From Acidimicrobiia bacterium (GTDB taxonomy: Bacteria > Actinomycetota > Acidimicrobiia > Spongiisociales > JAENVV01): 49,593 nt of DNA. The position numbers and the translations under genes are program-made. Of this stretch, positions 33,448 through 42,366 are shown piece by piece. Positions within the stretch are counted from its first letter, which is position 1; every line of letters begins with the position of its first letter. The stretch covers positions 1 to 49,593 of the forward strand of contig JAENVV010000291.1 in assembly GCA_016650365.1 (NCBI GenBank), read 5' to 3'. The notes beneath the pieces are model-generated. The model worked only from the letters and a program-made list of their open reading frames with translations. It did no database searches and was not told the DNA's origin.

Positions 33448-34068
33448 ATGGATATTGCAGTTAATCTCGTCGAGTCCTACCTGCGTCTCAATGGGTATCT
33501 CACGTTGAGCGAAATGGAAGTCCAGAAAAAGACGCAATCCGGACTGTATGAAACGCTCACCGACGTCGATATCGTCGCTCTGCGGTTCCCCGGGCAGATC
33601 TTTGCCGCCGATCCTCACGACGAAGACGACTGTCGCATGCTGCTCATCAACGATGACGTCCTCGAACTCGTACCTGAGACCATCGATGTCATAGTCGGTG
33701 AAGTCAAACAAGGTGAAGCCGTGTTCAATCCTGGTCTCACCCGCCACGAGGTGCTTCACACGGTGTTGCATCGGGTCGAATGGATCTATGCCGCCGAGCT
33801 CGACGAGGTGATCGGTCAGGTGACCGAATCCGGCGTTTCGATGGTGGCGGCCCGGTCCGGTGGGCTCGTCCGTACGCGGTTGGTGGCGTTTGGAAGGGCA
33901 GATGCTTCGAACCTCAATGCGGTTTCGTTATCGCACATCGTGGAGGCCATGGTTCGGTTCATGGACGAATTCGACGATGTCTTGCGTCCGGCCCAGTTCA
34001 AAGAGCCGGCCCAGGCGTTCCTTCGACTGCTCGCCAAGACAGGATTCAGCGTGACCAAGGAGGGTTAG
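33448..34068 (+). CDS. PD-(D/E)XK nuclease-like protein, unknown
   Basis: A 206-residue protein that I cannot assign to a named family. ESYLRLNGYLTLSEMEVQKK near 9-28 resembles the first helix of restriction-endonuclease-like folds. TDVDIVALRFP near 36-46, then DVIVGEVKQGEA near 78-89, gives the spaced D...ExK pattern of PD-(D/E)XK nucleases. The rest is helical. Its position divergent from lhr-nei across 56 bases is compatible with a DNA-processing role, by inference. CACAAT six bases before the ATG may be a weak -10. Stop overlaps the convergent BtpA gene. Confidence 0.75.
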   Translation: MDIAVNLVESYLRLNGYLTLSEMEVQKKTQSGLYETLTDVDIVALRFPGQIFAADPHDEDDCRMLLINDDVLELVPETIDVIVGEVKQGEAVFNPGLTRHEVLHTVLHRVEWIYAAELDEVIGQVTESGVSMVAARSGGLVRTRLVAFGRADASNLNAVSLSHIVEAMVRFMDEFDDVLRPAQFKEPAQAFLRLLAKTGFSVTKEG

Positions 34069-34832
34069 CGGGCTGCGGCCACGAACGCCCTGGCCAAACC
34101 GGCGTCAACCGGCCCGGTGACGGGACCCATTTTCAAGGCGGAGCCCACGATGAAACCGGTGGCCCACGGTGTGAGCTCGGCAACCGAATCTGGCGTGGCT
34201 CCCGAGCCTATGAAGATAGGCGCATCGGGGATCGCCACCCGAACCCGCTGCAAATCTTTCGGGTCGGTGGCCGACCCGGTGCCGGTCCCCGATACCACGA
34301 CCCCGTCAGCTCCTGAGCGCTCCCACAGGTCGATGGCGGCTTGCTCGAGCGTCAGACCTTCCGGGGGGACGGCATGTTTGACATAGACGTCCGCCAGAAC
34401 GGCGATCTGTGGGCACAGTTGGGCTCGTAAACGTCCGATCTCGGCCGCCCGGCCTTCGATGATCCCCTGATCGGTGAACATCATGCTCGAGAGCACATTC
34501 ACCCGGACAAAGTTCGCACCCGTGACTGCCGCGATCGCCAGCGCTGCCAGGCCATCGTTACGCAGCACGTTGACGCCGATAGGAAGATCGACCACCCGCC
34601 GGACTGCGTCAACCGCGCTGGTCATCGCCGCCACGGTTGTGGCCGGAACATTGTCCTTGAAAAAGGGAGCGTCGCCGAAGTTTTCGACCATGACCCCGCC
34701 AAAACCGGATTCGGCGAGAACCACGGCGTCAGCTTGTGCCTGGGCTACGACAGACGCCATATCACCACCGAATGATGGAGACCCCGGGAGTGGTCGCAGA
34801 TGGACCATCCCGATCAGCCGGGGGAACGTCAC
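34065..34832 (-). CDS. BtpA/SgcQ family protein
   Basis: A 255-residue TIM-barrel protein of the BtpA family. Family members include a photosystem I biogenesis factor in cyanobacteria and SgcQ in sugar gene clusters; the actual reaction is unknown. Seen: IGMVHLRPLPGSPSF at the N-terminus, GGVMVENFGDAPF near 45, IGVNVLRND near 85, FVRVNVL near 108, DGVVVSGTGTG near 173-183 and PIFIGSGATPDSV near 199. GTG start overlapping the upstream stop (GTGA). Last gene of the VWA-MoxR-LOG run. Confidence 0.87.
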   Translation of the reverse strand: MTFPRLIGMVHLRPLPGSPSFGGDMASVVAQAQADAVVLAESGFGGVMVENFGDAPFFKDNVPATTVAAMTSAVDAVRRVVDLPIGVNVLRNDGLAALAIAAVTGANFVRVNVLSSMMFTDQGIIEGRAAEIGRLRAQLCPQIAVLADVYVKHAVPPEGLTLEQAAIDLWERSGADGVVVSGTGTGSATDPKDLQRVRVAIPDAPIFIGSGATPDSVAELTPWATGFIVGSALKMGPVTGPVDAGLARAFVAAAR

Positions 34833-35575
34833 AGTTGGACGTTGACGAGCTCAAGAGCCGTGGCGGCCATGTCGCCTTCGGTCTTGATCGTGGGAGCATC
34901 TTCGGGCTGGATGAATCCGACGGCGATCCTGCACCAGTCGGAGGCCTGGCCGCGGATTACCTGGTCCGAGTCGCGTGGCCCCAGGACCCACTTGGAGTAT
35001 TTCGGGCCCATGACTTCGAGCCTGACCGTCCCGTCATATTCGACGCCGGCCTTACGAAAAGCGTATGGGAGACTCGCCAGGGCGAACCAGGCGACATGTC
35101 GGAGTCGCAGAGTGTCCTCCATCTCTTCCTCCGCACCGATGGTTTCGTCGATCTCAAGTGCGAACGACCAGGCCTCAACAAGTTTGGCGGTGGCAAACGT
35201 CCGGGCGCTCATGGTCCCGTTGAACGTTGGCACTCGAACGGAGGGGTTGGCTCGGAAGAGTTCCTCGATGACTTTCGCCCGAGCTCCTCGCCACACCTCG
35301 ATGATGTCCTGGGAGCGCATTCCGTCTCCCACCCTGATCGCCTTCTTGCGGACGCCTTCAATCCCGCCGAGGGTTTCGAAGTCGACGAGCTGAGAGCCTC
35401 CTTCGGCCAGGGCGTTGTACGCGTACCGTTCGGATTCGGAGAGGTAGCTGACCAATTCATGGATGGTCCATCCATTACGGATCTTCTTTTTGTGCCAGTC
35501 GCGCGGATTGATCCGCTGTAACAGCTGATCAAGTGCCTGTTCTTCGGCCACCAGGTCGGAAAGTATTTCTCTCAA
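34829..35575 (-). CDS. TIGR03084/maleylpyruvate isomerase-like DinB-fold protein
   Basis: About 248 residues: LREILSDLVAEEQALDQLLQ, then NGWTIHELVSYLSESERYAYN (metal-site histidine), and a second region KLVEAWSFALEIDE where the later metal ligand histidine of related proteins may be replaced. The family is largely actinobacterial and related to mycothiol-dependent isomerases. The substrate is unknown. The frame is open far upstream, but homologous sequence begins near TTG 35575, with TACCAT ten bases before it as a possible -10. Start uncertain by a few codons. Confidence 0.78.
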   Translation of the reverse strand: MREILSDLVAEEQALDQLLQRINPRDWHKKKIRNGWTIHELVSYLSESERYAYNALAEGGSQLVDFETLGGIEGVRKKAIRVGDGMRSQDIIEVWRGARAKVIEELFRANPSVRVPTFNGTMSARTFATAKLVEAWSFALEIDETIGAEEEMEDTLRLRHVAWFALASLPYAFRKAGVEYDGTVRLEVMGPKYSKWVLGPRDSDQVIRGQASDWCRIAVGFIQPEDAPTIKTEGDMAATALELVNVQL

Positions 35576-35621
35576 AGCAGGAATATGGTAGCTGGATTGG
35601 CTGCGGCCCGTTGGAAGATGG

Positions 35622-36710
35622 TCACCACGGTCGGTCCTGCTGTTCGTCAGTGAAGGGTGTGCCGGGGTGGATGATCGCGGGAGTCGCCACCCAGTCATTG
35701 ACGGTATTGACCAGCGAGCGAAGCCGCCCGTAGTGGCGGCGATCAAAGTGAAGCTGAAGTCGGCTGGCTGATACATCATCGTTGTCCCGCAGCTCTGCGC
35801 TGCTCGGCTCGACGGTCTCGATTTTGCCCGACACGAGGATGTCCGAGAATCGGTCGTTGAGATCTGAAAGCTGGTCCCTGGTCGGGCCGTGGGTGATCCG
35901 CAACATCAGTTTGCCGTCCACATATCGCTGGGATCGATAGTTTGCGTAGAAGTGACAGATCTCGTCGGCCGCCGTCGTCGGATCGGTGGTGATGAGGTAC
36001 AGATTCTGGTCGTCGGGCGAGATCAGTTCAGAAGCCACCAACTCATCGACGACGAATTCGTTCCATTTGGCCCAATAGTTGGATTCGCCAGAACTGACCA
36101 TCACAATCGGATACAGATCAGCCTTGCCGGTCTGGATGAGCGTGAGCAACTCAAAGGCTTCGTCCATCGTGCCGAACCCTCCGGGAAAGAGGGCGAAAGC
36201 GGAAGATTCCTTGACGAATCCGAGTTTTCTGGTGAAGAAGTACTTGAAGTTGATGAGCCGATCCGGCGACACGAACGGATTGGCTTCCGACTCGAAAGGA
36301 AGTCGAATATTGACGCCATACGATGCGTCCATCCCGGCCCCTTCATTACCTGCTTCCATGATGCCAGGGCCGGCCCCGGTGATGACAGCCCAACTGCGAG
36401 CCACCATGATCTCGGCAAACTGTTTCGCCAATTGGTATTCGATCGTGGTGCTCGCGGTGCGAGCCGACCCATACATGGTCACCTTGGGCCGGTCGCGATC
36501 ACGCGAAAAGACGAGCATGGAATAGCGCATCTCTTTCAGAGCCGTGTTTACGAGTTTCAGGTCACCACGTGTGGCGCCGTCCCGATAGAGCTTGAGGGCC
36601 GTGGTGATGATCTCGGCAGTGATGTCCTGGTTGGGATTCTCCCCGGCCTGGGCGACAAGAGCCACGACGGCCGCGTCGATGGCCTCGTTCCCGGTGTCGT
36701 ATTTGCGCAT
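35622..36710 (-). CDS. LOG family protein (nucleotide 5'-monophosphate nucleosidase-like)
   Basis: A 362-residue Rossmann-fold protein of the LONELY GUY/YgdH type, which release free base from a nucleotide monophosphate. Seen: VTMYGSARTA near 75-84, ITGAGPGIMEAGNEGA near 108-123 and the catalytic loop FPGGFGTMDEAFELL near 177-191. The extensions on both sides make it longer than 180-200 residue plant-type LOG proteins, closer to PpnN. ATG 36710 lies four bases after the MoxR-like stop, so it is part of that operon. An upstream open frame is ignored because it would overlap the MoxR-like gene. Confidence 0.88.
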   Translation of the reverse strand: MRKYDTGNEAIDAAVVALVAQAGENPNQDITAEIITTALKLYRDGATRGDLKLVNTALKEMRYSMLVFSRDRDRPKVTMYGSARTASTTIEYQLAKQFAEIMVARSWAVITGAGPGIMEAGNEGAGMDASYGVNIRLPFESEANPFVSPDRLINFKYFFTRKLGFVKESSAFALFPGGFGTMDEAFELLTLIQTGKADLYPIVMVSSGESNYWAKWNEFVVDELVASELISPDDQNLYLITTDPTTAADEICHFYANYRSQRYVDGKLMLRITHGPTRDQLSDLNDRFSDILVSGKIETVEPSSAELRDNDDVSASRLQLHFDRRHYGRLRSLVNTVNDWVATPAIIHPGTPFTDEQQDRPW

Positions 36711-36714
36711 CGCC

Positions 36715-37716
36715 CTACGCTCGCCCGGTATACGGTTTTTCCGATGGGCCCTTGCGCACCACGGCATTCCATACGGTCTCGTAGTGATCCTGGTCGTATT
36801 CATCAACATGGGGTAGGACGAACTCTTCCCAGGCGCGTCGCAGCGGGTCGTCCGAGTCCGAAAACATTTGTAGGCCGGTCGGGAGCCGGTCGAGGGTGCC
36901 TCGCAAACTCATCGGGGTCTCAACCCTGGTTCCGGCGTCGGTCTGTTCGAATGACTCGTTGATTTCGCTGGCGAGGCGGGCGATTGCTTCGACGAACGGA
37001 TCGGCCAGGGTCGGATAGCGCATGGTGATCATCGTCCGAAGCTGCTCGGCGTTCGGGAACCGCTTATGCCAGATAACCCATCGGTCGGCGAACGCCTTGT
37101 TGAGCGTCTGGGTACCGGCGTAGTCCCGCAGGTCGGTCGGGTTCATCGTTCCGAAAAGGCGGACGTCGTCGCGTAGCTCGACATTTTCACCGTTCGGTAG
37201 GTCGATCGCCTGATAACGATCGAGGAGGCCGTGCAGCGCAAAGAGCGTCTCGGCTCCGGCGGCGTTGAGCTCGGAGAGGTTGACGAGAGCAGGTCCGCGC
37301 AGCGCCCGGGTGATGTCCCCGTCCTCCCAGCGGGATTCCGTTCCGCCTTTTCCATCACCGTGAAGTTTCGTCGAGCCGATCAGCGTTATGTCACGAACTT
37401 CGCCGGTGAGTGGAATGCGGTAGTACGGAAGCTCGATCAGGGCTGCGAACTGCTCGATGTCGTGATCTTTACCCGTACCCATATGGCCACGTACTGCGAC
37501 ATGGAGCGGGACGAAGGAGTCGGAACTTTCCCGACGGACCTTCTCGACCTGCGCAAACCGGTAGAGCATGCCGAGGTCCACATAATGTGGGTCAGGATCC
37601 GGGACCTTCTTGATACGGTGCTCGTAATCGGGGATTGACTTCGGCACCGTGAAGGTGGCGAGCTCGATTGGTGAGCCCTCTCCGGTGGGATCTTTGAATA
37701 TGACCGTTTTAGACAT
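36715..37716 (-). CDS. MoxR/CobS-like AAA protein with altered Walker motifs
   Basis: A 333-residue AAA protein that normally would use ATP to remodel a target together with a VWA partner. The partner is encoded directly upstream with an eight-base overlap. Seen: the P-loop region VAVRGHMGTGKDHD at 74-86, where D84 replaces the usual Thr/Ser, and the Walker B position ALVNLSELNAAG at 143-154, with S148 in place of Asp but E149 kept. Sensor 1 is intact (GTMNPTD near 189-195), as are arginines near 200-230. AAGGAG lies before the ATG. ATP binding may persist, but hydrolysis could be reduced. Confidence 0.88.
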   Translation of the reverse strand: MSKTVIFKDPTGEGSPIELATFTVPKSIPDYEHRIKKVPDPDPHYVDLGMLYRFAQVEKVRRESSDSFVPLHVAVRGHMGTGKDHDIEQFAALIELPYYRIPLTGEVRDITLIGSTKLHGDGKGGTESRWEDGDITRALRGPALVNLSELNAAGAETLFALHGLLDRYQAIDLPNGENVELRDDVRLFGTMNPTDLRDYAGTQTLNKAFADRWVIWHKRFPNAEQLRTMITMRYPTLADPFVEAIARLASEINESFEQTDAGTRVETPMSLRGTLDRLPTGLQMFSDSDDPLRRAWEEFVLPHVDEYDQDHYETVWNAVVRKGPSEKPYTGRA

Positions 37717-39793
37717 GAGTCGTCTCCTTCCAATGGAAGTCGGACGAGAATGTCCGACTTGAAAAACCTTCTGCGTGGAGGGTCCGTCGCAGCGAACCCT
37801 TCACGCCTTCGATAACCGAGCGGGCCAACGTTTCGGGCCGTTCGACGATTTGGTACCGGGAGTAAACCGTCTCGACGGTGTCCTCACCAATTCCGATACC
37901 CAACACGATGGTCCCGTTGGCTTCCGCCCTTGCCACGGCGGCTTGAAGCTCATGGCTTGAGCCCCGGGTCATCCCATCGGCGAGGACCACCAGAACTCGC
38001 ACAGTCGCTCCCAGGCGGGCCATGCGCTCGGCGGCGTGAGTCACGTTGAACTCGTCAACGTTGGCGCCTTTGGAGAACATCGAGATCGGGGGAGATTGGC
38101 GGGGTTCGCGGCGAGCATATTCGGCTGCGGTCCTGGCATCGGCGGCTGAGAAAAACAGGCCGGCCATCACATCGCTTACTGATCGCCAGCGCTGTTGGAA
38201 CGACTTGATCATGTAATGGTTGACGGTCGAGGCGAGTCGGTCGGCATTGGAACCCTGCGTCCGGCGCAGCCCGCTGGTCGTCCGTGTCGAGCGGCGAGAA
38301 TACTCCCATTCGGTGTCCAAGGGCTCTGCCGCAAACGAGCGGTTGAATAAGGCCACCTCGAAGTCGATCTGTAGCTCGTCACACAGATGGGCTAGCGACC
38401 AGGCGCCCAGGGTGGCGGCCGCCAGGCCCCATGGCGATTTGCGACTCGTACCATCAATCGATCGTGGTTGGAGCATCGACGCCGAGCCATCGATGAGCAA
38501 GCTCACGGCGTATGACCTCCGGGTGCGCCGGGCCCGGCGCTCGTACATTCGCTCGTAGAGGCCGCCGGCGAGCAGGAGCGGGGCGTGCGGTGACAGATCT
38601 CCCGCATCGAAGCCTGATTGCAGGCCGCGCCTCTGATTTGCCGCGAATAGCGGAAACAGCTCTCCAGAAATCCGGCCCTGGGCCATGTTCCATCGCCGGG
38701 TAGCTTCCTTGAGGCTCTCACGCCCCTGTGGGCTCCACTGCCGAAACCGTTCGGGGAATGGGGCAACGATGAGCTTGCCCGCTTGACCCGAAGGCAGATA
38801 CACGGTCGGCGCCTGAGAAACCTTGAGGATCTGGTCGGTTGATTCCTGACTGGCGACCTCCGACGGCGCCCGCCGCATGGATTCACCAGCCCGGGCATCA
38901 GACGCCTTACGCGTCCTTTCGTACGTTTCGCTGTCCTGGAGAATTGGCGTGAGCAATCGGACTTCGTCGACGCCTTCGGCGATCGAGGATTCGTCCTCGT
39001 CCTGGCGGGTCTTCTTCTGCCCGGCAGTCTCCGTTGCCGAAGACGGTGTCACGATCTTGTGGAGTTTGGCGACGTTGAGGAGCTGCAAGGCGAGGGTTCC
39101 GATTTCCCATGGGTCGGTACTTTCTGCGGCCGCTTCGATGAAGGGAGTTGCGTCGGCGAGGGCCACCGCCACTCGGCCGTCCGTCTTTTTCTCAAGGTAG
39201 TCGCGGTCAACATGTCCACCGAGCAGCATGAAACAGGCGATCCCGAACTGGGCGAGCGGTTTGGACCCAGCGAGGGCCTGGCTGAGGGCGGCTACGTACA
39301 TATCGGTGAGAACCGATCGGGCGCCCGGATAGACATTGAGTCCCTGGCGTTCCTGGCGGGCGTCTTCCAGGGCGAAGAACAGTGCCTCGGCGGCGCCGCC
39401 ACCCGCTCTCCCGAGCGCATCGAGCAGGTCGAACTCGCCGTCAGGAATCTCGTCGTTCTCCGCGAACCATTGGCGCGGGAGCGGGCGCCGTTCGTCAAGG
39501 TTGGTCGACACCAGATGGACGACTTCATGTAGGGCCGATGCCAGCGCAACCTCTTCGGGCGTGACCGGGGCACGCCGTGAGTAGGCCGCCTGGAAGATTC
39601 CCGGGTTCACGACGATCTCGTTTGGTGAGCTCTTGGCCTCTGACCCCAGCCGCACCCGGAGCTCCTGGTTGCCACATAGCGTCCTGGCAAACCGGGTCAC
39701 GGCCGGTGCCACCCGTTGGTAGCGTTCGACCACCTTTTCGATGGCCCGTTCCTCCGGAGGAAGTATCTCGGTAAGCATGGATCGGTCGCGCAT
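37709..39793 (-). CDS. VWA domain protein with HExxH motif (CobT-like), partner of MoxR-like AAA
   Basis: A 694-residue cytoplasmic protein. Residues 85-150 hold ASALHEVVHLV (HExxH at 89-93) and FALEDARQER near 140-149, a pair also seen in CobT-type VWA proteins, where it suggests a metal site. Residues 250-330 are charged and probably flexible. The C-terminal VWA domain begins near 425, with MIDAS DGSASM at 435-440 and LVVLADGMTRG near 620. With the AAA protein it resembles a metal chelatase or activase pair. Start at ATG 39793, or ATG 39778 (MLTEIL). No cofactor-synthesis gene nearby reveals the client. Confidence 0.87.
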   Translation of the reverse strand: MRDRSMLTEILPPEERAIEKVVERYQRVAPAVTRFARTLCGNQELRVRLGSEAKSSPNEIVVNPGIFQAAYSRRAPVTPEEVALASALHEVVHLVSTNLDERRPLPRQWFAENDEIPDGEFDLLDALGRAGGGAAEALFFALEDARQERQGLNVYPGARSVLTDMYVAALSQALAGSKPLAQFGIACFMLLGGHVDRDYLEKKTDGRVAVALADATPFIEAAAESTDPWEIGTLALQLLNVAKLHKIVTPSSATETAGQKKTRQDEDESSIAEGVDEVRLLTPILQDSETYERTRKASDARAGESMRRAPSEVASQESTDQILKVSQAPTVYLPSGQAGKLIVAPFPERFRQWSPQGRESLKEATRRWNMAQGRISGELFPLFAANQRRGLQSGFDAGDLSPHAPLLLAGGLYERMYERRARRTRRSYAVSLLIDGSASMLQPRSIDGTSRKSPWGLAAATLGAWSLAHLCDELQIDFEVALFNRSFAAEPLDTEWEYSRRSTRTTSGLRRTQGSNADRLASTVNHYMIKSFQQRWRSVSDVMAGLFFSAADARTAAEYARREPRQSPPISMFSKGANVDEFNVTHAAERMARLGATVRVLVVLADGMTRGSSHELQAAVARAEANGTIVLGIGIGEDTVETVYSRYQIVERPETLARSVIEGVKGSLRRTLHAEGFSSRTFSSDFHWKETTHV

Positions 39794-40000
39794 TAGTCGC
39801 CCATTGTCTCATGCGCGTCAAATTGAATCGGTCGCTTTCACAATCAACCGTTTTCGGGCCACTACCCGCGCCGAGCGTACATCCAACCTGGCTATCCCGG
39901 ACCGTTTGTACCATCGATCGAGCGGGTCGGCCAGACGGGAGGCATAGGTCCCGATCGGTGGTGGACGCTGAGGTGAACAGTGCCTCTATCATGGCGAGCC
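39794..40000. other. divergent intergenic region
   Basis: About 207 bases between the VWA operon and the M16 peptidase gene. Apart from the TATCAT hexamer before the peptidase start I see no gene, repeat or hairpin. Confidence 0.6.
39987..39992 (+). promoter_or_regulatory. candidate -10 hexamer TATCAT for M16 peptidase-dapB
   Basis: Eight bases before the ATG at 40001. Leaderless start predicted. Confidence 0.5.
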
Positions 40001-41251
40001 ATGTATTACGACCTTACGACGCTCCCGAATGGTCTGCGCGTCATCACCGAGACCATGCCCGGCATTCGATCCGTTGCCGTAGGTGCCTGGGTTGACACGG
40101 GCACGCGGGACGAGTTGCCCAACGAAGCCGGTGCTTCTCACTTTCTCGAACACCTCCTGTTCAAAGGATCCGAACGGGTCTCTGCGATCGAACTTTCCCG
40201 CTCCTTTGATCGAATGGGTGCCGAGTCAAATGCGTTTACGTCCAAGGAGTACACGTGTTTTTGGGCGCGACTCCTTGATGATGACCTTGATGACGGCATG
40301 GAGCTATTGGGGGAGATGCTTCAACAGCCGGCCTTCCGAGCCGATGAGATCGACTCTGAACGCCATGTCGTGATCGAAGAGATCAACATGTCAGAAGACG
40401 ACGCTCAAGATGCGGTCTTTGAGCGTTTCACCGAGGCAGCTTTTGCCGGGCACGTTTTGGATATGCCGATCCTCGGGAGTCGCGAGTCGATTCTCGGCAT
40501 GACTCGTGATGACATTGTCGGCTATTGGAAACGCCGGTATGGAGCCGGCTCGACGGTATTCGCCATCGCCGGTGCGGTGGAGCACGAACAGGCCGTTGAG
40601 CTCGTCAGTCGACATTTTGGCGAATGGAGCGGGGCGGCGGTTCCGCACGAGTTCGCCGAGCACAAATGGGATTCGGCCCTAAAAATCGAGGTCAAAGATA
40701 CCGAACAGGCCAATCTGGTCATGGGCGGTAAGGGATTGGAGCGCGGAGACGACCGCCGGTTTGCCTTTGACGTCCTGCACCACATTCTCGGTGGTGGGAT
40801 GTCGTCACGGCTATTCCAGACGATTCGCGAGGAACGGGGCCTGGCCTATTCGGTGTACAGCTTTGCCCTGCCGTTTGCGGATGCGGGCGCCTGGGGCGTG
40901 TATGTCGGAACGACCCCGGACCAAACCGAGACGGTTATGGACCTTGTCAACGTCGAACTGGAGAAGATGATGGCTGTAGGAATTACCGCCGAGGAACTCG
41001 ACCGGGCCAAGTCGAACATGCGGGGAGCGATGGCTCTCGGGTTCGAAGACGCCAATTCCCGGATGGTGCGGCTCGGTAAGCGGGAATTGACCGGCCAGGA
41101 ACACATCTCGATCTCCGAGCATATTGCCCGGGTCGAAGCGGTCACCGGTCAGGACGTGCTCGATGTTGCGCAGTCGGTTCTTGGTGGCCCCCGGGTTATC
41201 GGGGCAGTAGGCCCGTTCGAAGAATCCAATCTTAGGAAATATCTGACATGA
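40001..41251 (+). CDS. M16 family zinc peptidase
   Basis: Pitrilysin-family metalloprotease of 416 residues, the usual size of single-chain bacterial processing-peptidase homologs. Seen: the inverted zinc motif HFLEH at 47-51 in GASHFLEHLLFKG, the distal glutamate in VVIEEINMSEDD near 128, and the second-domain GGGMSSRLFQTIREERGLAYSVYS near 265-288. It is next to dapB, as in Streptomyces, where this peptidase follows the pnp gene; pnp is not found here. The start ATG overlaps no other gene, and an earlier in-frame start would lack homology. Its stop overlaps dapB (ATGA). Confidence 0.94.
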   Translation: MYYDLTTLPNGLRVITETMPGIRSVAVGAWVDTGTRDELPNEAGASHFLEHLLFKGSERVSAIELSRSFDRMGAESNAFTSKEYTCFWARLLDDDLDDGMELLGEMLQQPAFRADEIDSERHVVIEEINMSEDDAQDAVFERFTEAAFAGHVLDMPILGSRESILGMTRDDIVGYWKRRYGAGSTVFAIAGAVEHEQAVELVSRHFGEWSGAAVPHEFAEHKWDSALKIEVKDTEQANLVMGGKGLERGDDRRFAFDVLHHILGGGMSSRLFQTIREERGLAYSVYSFALPFADAGAWGVYVGTTPDQTETVMDLVNVELEKMMAVGITAEELDRAKSNMRGAMALGFEDANSRMVRLGKRELTGQEHISISEHIARVEAVTGQDVLDVAQSVLGGPRVIGAVGPFEESNLRKYLT

Positions 41252-42003
41252 TGCGGGTGGCGGTATCTGGTGCTCACGGGCGGATGGGGCAGCTCGCCTG
41301 CTCGGTCATCGAGGCCGCCCCCGATCTTCTACTTGGCCCGTTGTATGCTCCCGGCCACGGAGGAGAGAAGCTATTTGATCAAGCTCTGATCGAAGATCCG
41401 GCTCGCGTCGCCGACGCCGATGTTGTTGTCGAATTTTCGACCCCCGGTTCGGTGATGGGCAACCTGGCCCTGTGGCACGACATGGGCGTTCACGCGGTGG
41501 TAGGCACCTCCGGGTTTGATGAGGAGCGGGTTGAAGAGGTAGTCGGGATGTGGATTGACGCAACCTCCCGCTGTCTTATCGTTCCGAATTTCGCCATCGG
41601 AGCCATCCTCATGATGCGGTTCTCCGAAATGGCGGCTCCCTACTTTCCCGTTGCGGAGATCATTGAACTGCATCACGATCACAAGGTGGATGCGCCGTCT
41701 GGTACGGCTCTCAGTACCGCCGCTCGGATTGGCGCTGCTCAGCCCGACCAGCGGCGGGCGGGAGTCTCCCAGACAGCCAGTGGTGCCCTCGGCGTCGATG
41801 TGGATGGCGTACGAATCCATTCCGTACGGCTTCCCGGCCTCGTGGCCAACCAGGAAGTTATCTTTGGGGGAGCCGGGCAAACGTTGACGATTCGCCATGA
41901 TACGACTGACCGGTCAGCCTTCGGCCAGGGTATCGAGTTGGCGATTCGCCGGGTCGGCGGTCTTTCCGATCCCGTCACCTTGGGCCTCGACGCGCTTCTA
42001 TGA
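41248..42003 (+). CDS. dapB: 4-hydroxy-tetrahydrodipicolinate reductase
   Basis: Reduces the DapA product toward tetrahydrodipicolinate with NAD(P)H in diaminopimelate and lysine synthesis. 251 residues. Seen: cofactor motif VSGAHGRMGQLA near 5-16, VVEFSTPGSV near 55-64, VVGTSGFDEE near 85, NFAIGAILMMRF, and the signature ELHHDHKVDAPSGTA near 142-156 with catalytic histidines and lysine. ATG 41248 overlaps the peptidase stop; ATG 41251 is the next codon. dapA is 3.4 kb downstream. Confidence 0.95.
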   Translation: MMRVAVSGAHGRMGQLACSVIEAAPDLLLGPLYAPGHGGEKLFDQALIEDPARVADADVVVEFSTPGSVMGNLALWHDMGVHAVVGTSGFDEERVEEVVGMWIDATSRCLIVPNFAIGAILMMRFSEMAAPYFPVAEIIELHHDHKVDAPSGTALSTAARIGAAQPDQRRAGVSQTASGALGVDVDGVRIHSVRLPGLVANQEVIFGGAGQTLTIRHDTTDRSAFGQGIELAIRRVGGLSDPVTLGLDALL

Positions 42004-42005
42004 AC

Positions 42006-42296
42006 TCAGAGAATTGACCCGGTCGGTTCGACAAACTGGCTGAGTGTGAACCCGTAGATGAGGGCGGCGGTCAAAACGATGAGAACGGCCCGGAGGTAGC
42101 GGCTCGGGGGCACCCGGGTACCGACCATCCAGGCAGCCGATATCCACAGCAGTGCATCTAGCGGCCAGGCGAGCACGAGTTCGGACCCGAAGAGGGTGAA
42201 CAGCCCTGAGGTCGGAAGGCCGGCGAAGTACAAGGCGAGATTGGTTGTGCCAATCCCGATCCAGGTCGCTCCCACGGCGAATCCCACAAAGGACAA
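42006..42296 (-). CDS. small membrane protein, unknown
   Basis: A 96-residue protein made of about three hydrophobic helices: MSFVGFAVGATWIGIGTTNL, SELVLAWPLDALLWISAAWM and YLRAVLIVLTAALIYGFTL. No family recognised. The TTG start has no convincing ribosome site, so the true start may be the in-frame GTG four codons in. It ends two bases from the convergent dapB stop and lies 70 bases downstream of the GYF-domain gene. Confidence 0.6.
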   Translation of the reverse strand: MSFVGFAVGATWIGIGTTNLALYFAGLPTSGLFTLFGSELVLAWPLDALLWISAAWMVGTRVPPSRYLRAVLIVLTAALIYGFTLSQFVEPTGSIL

Positions 42297-42366
42297 GAGG
42301 ACAGCTACCGCTGAACCGCAGCCTCCTGGCTCGTTAGTAGCTTCGCTTGGTTCTGGAGCTAGTGGC

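Noticed and set aside
36711-36809. N-terminal extension of the LOG protein
   Set aside because: It would overlap the MoxR-like gene and adds unrelated basic residues; ATG 36710 fits the operon.
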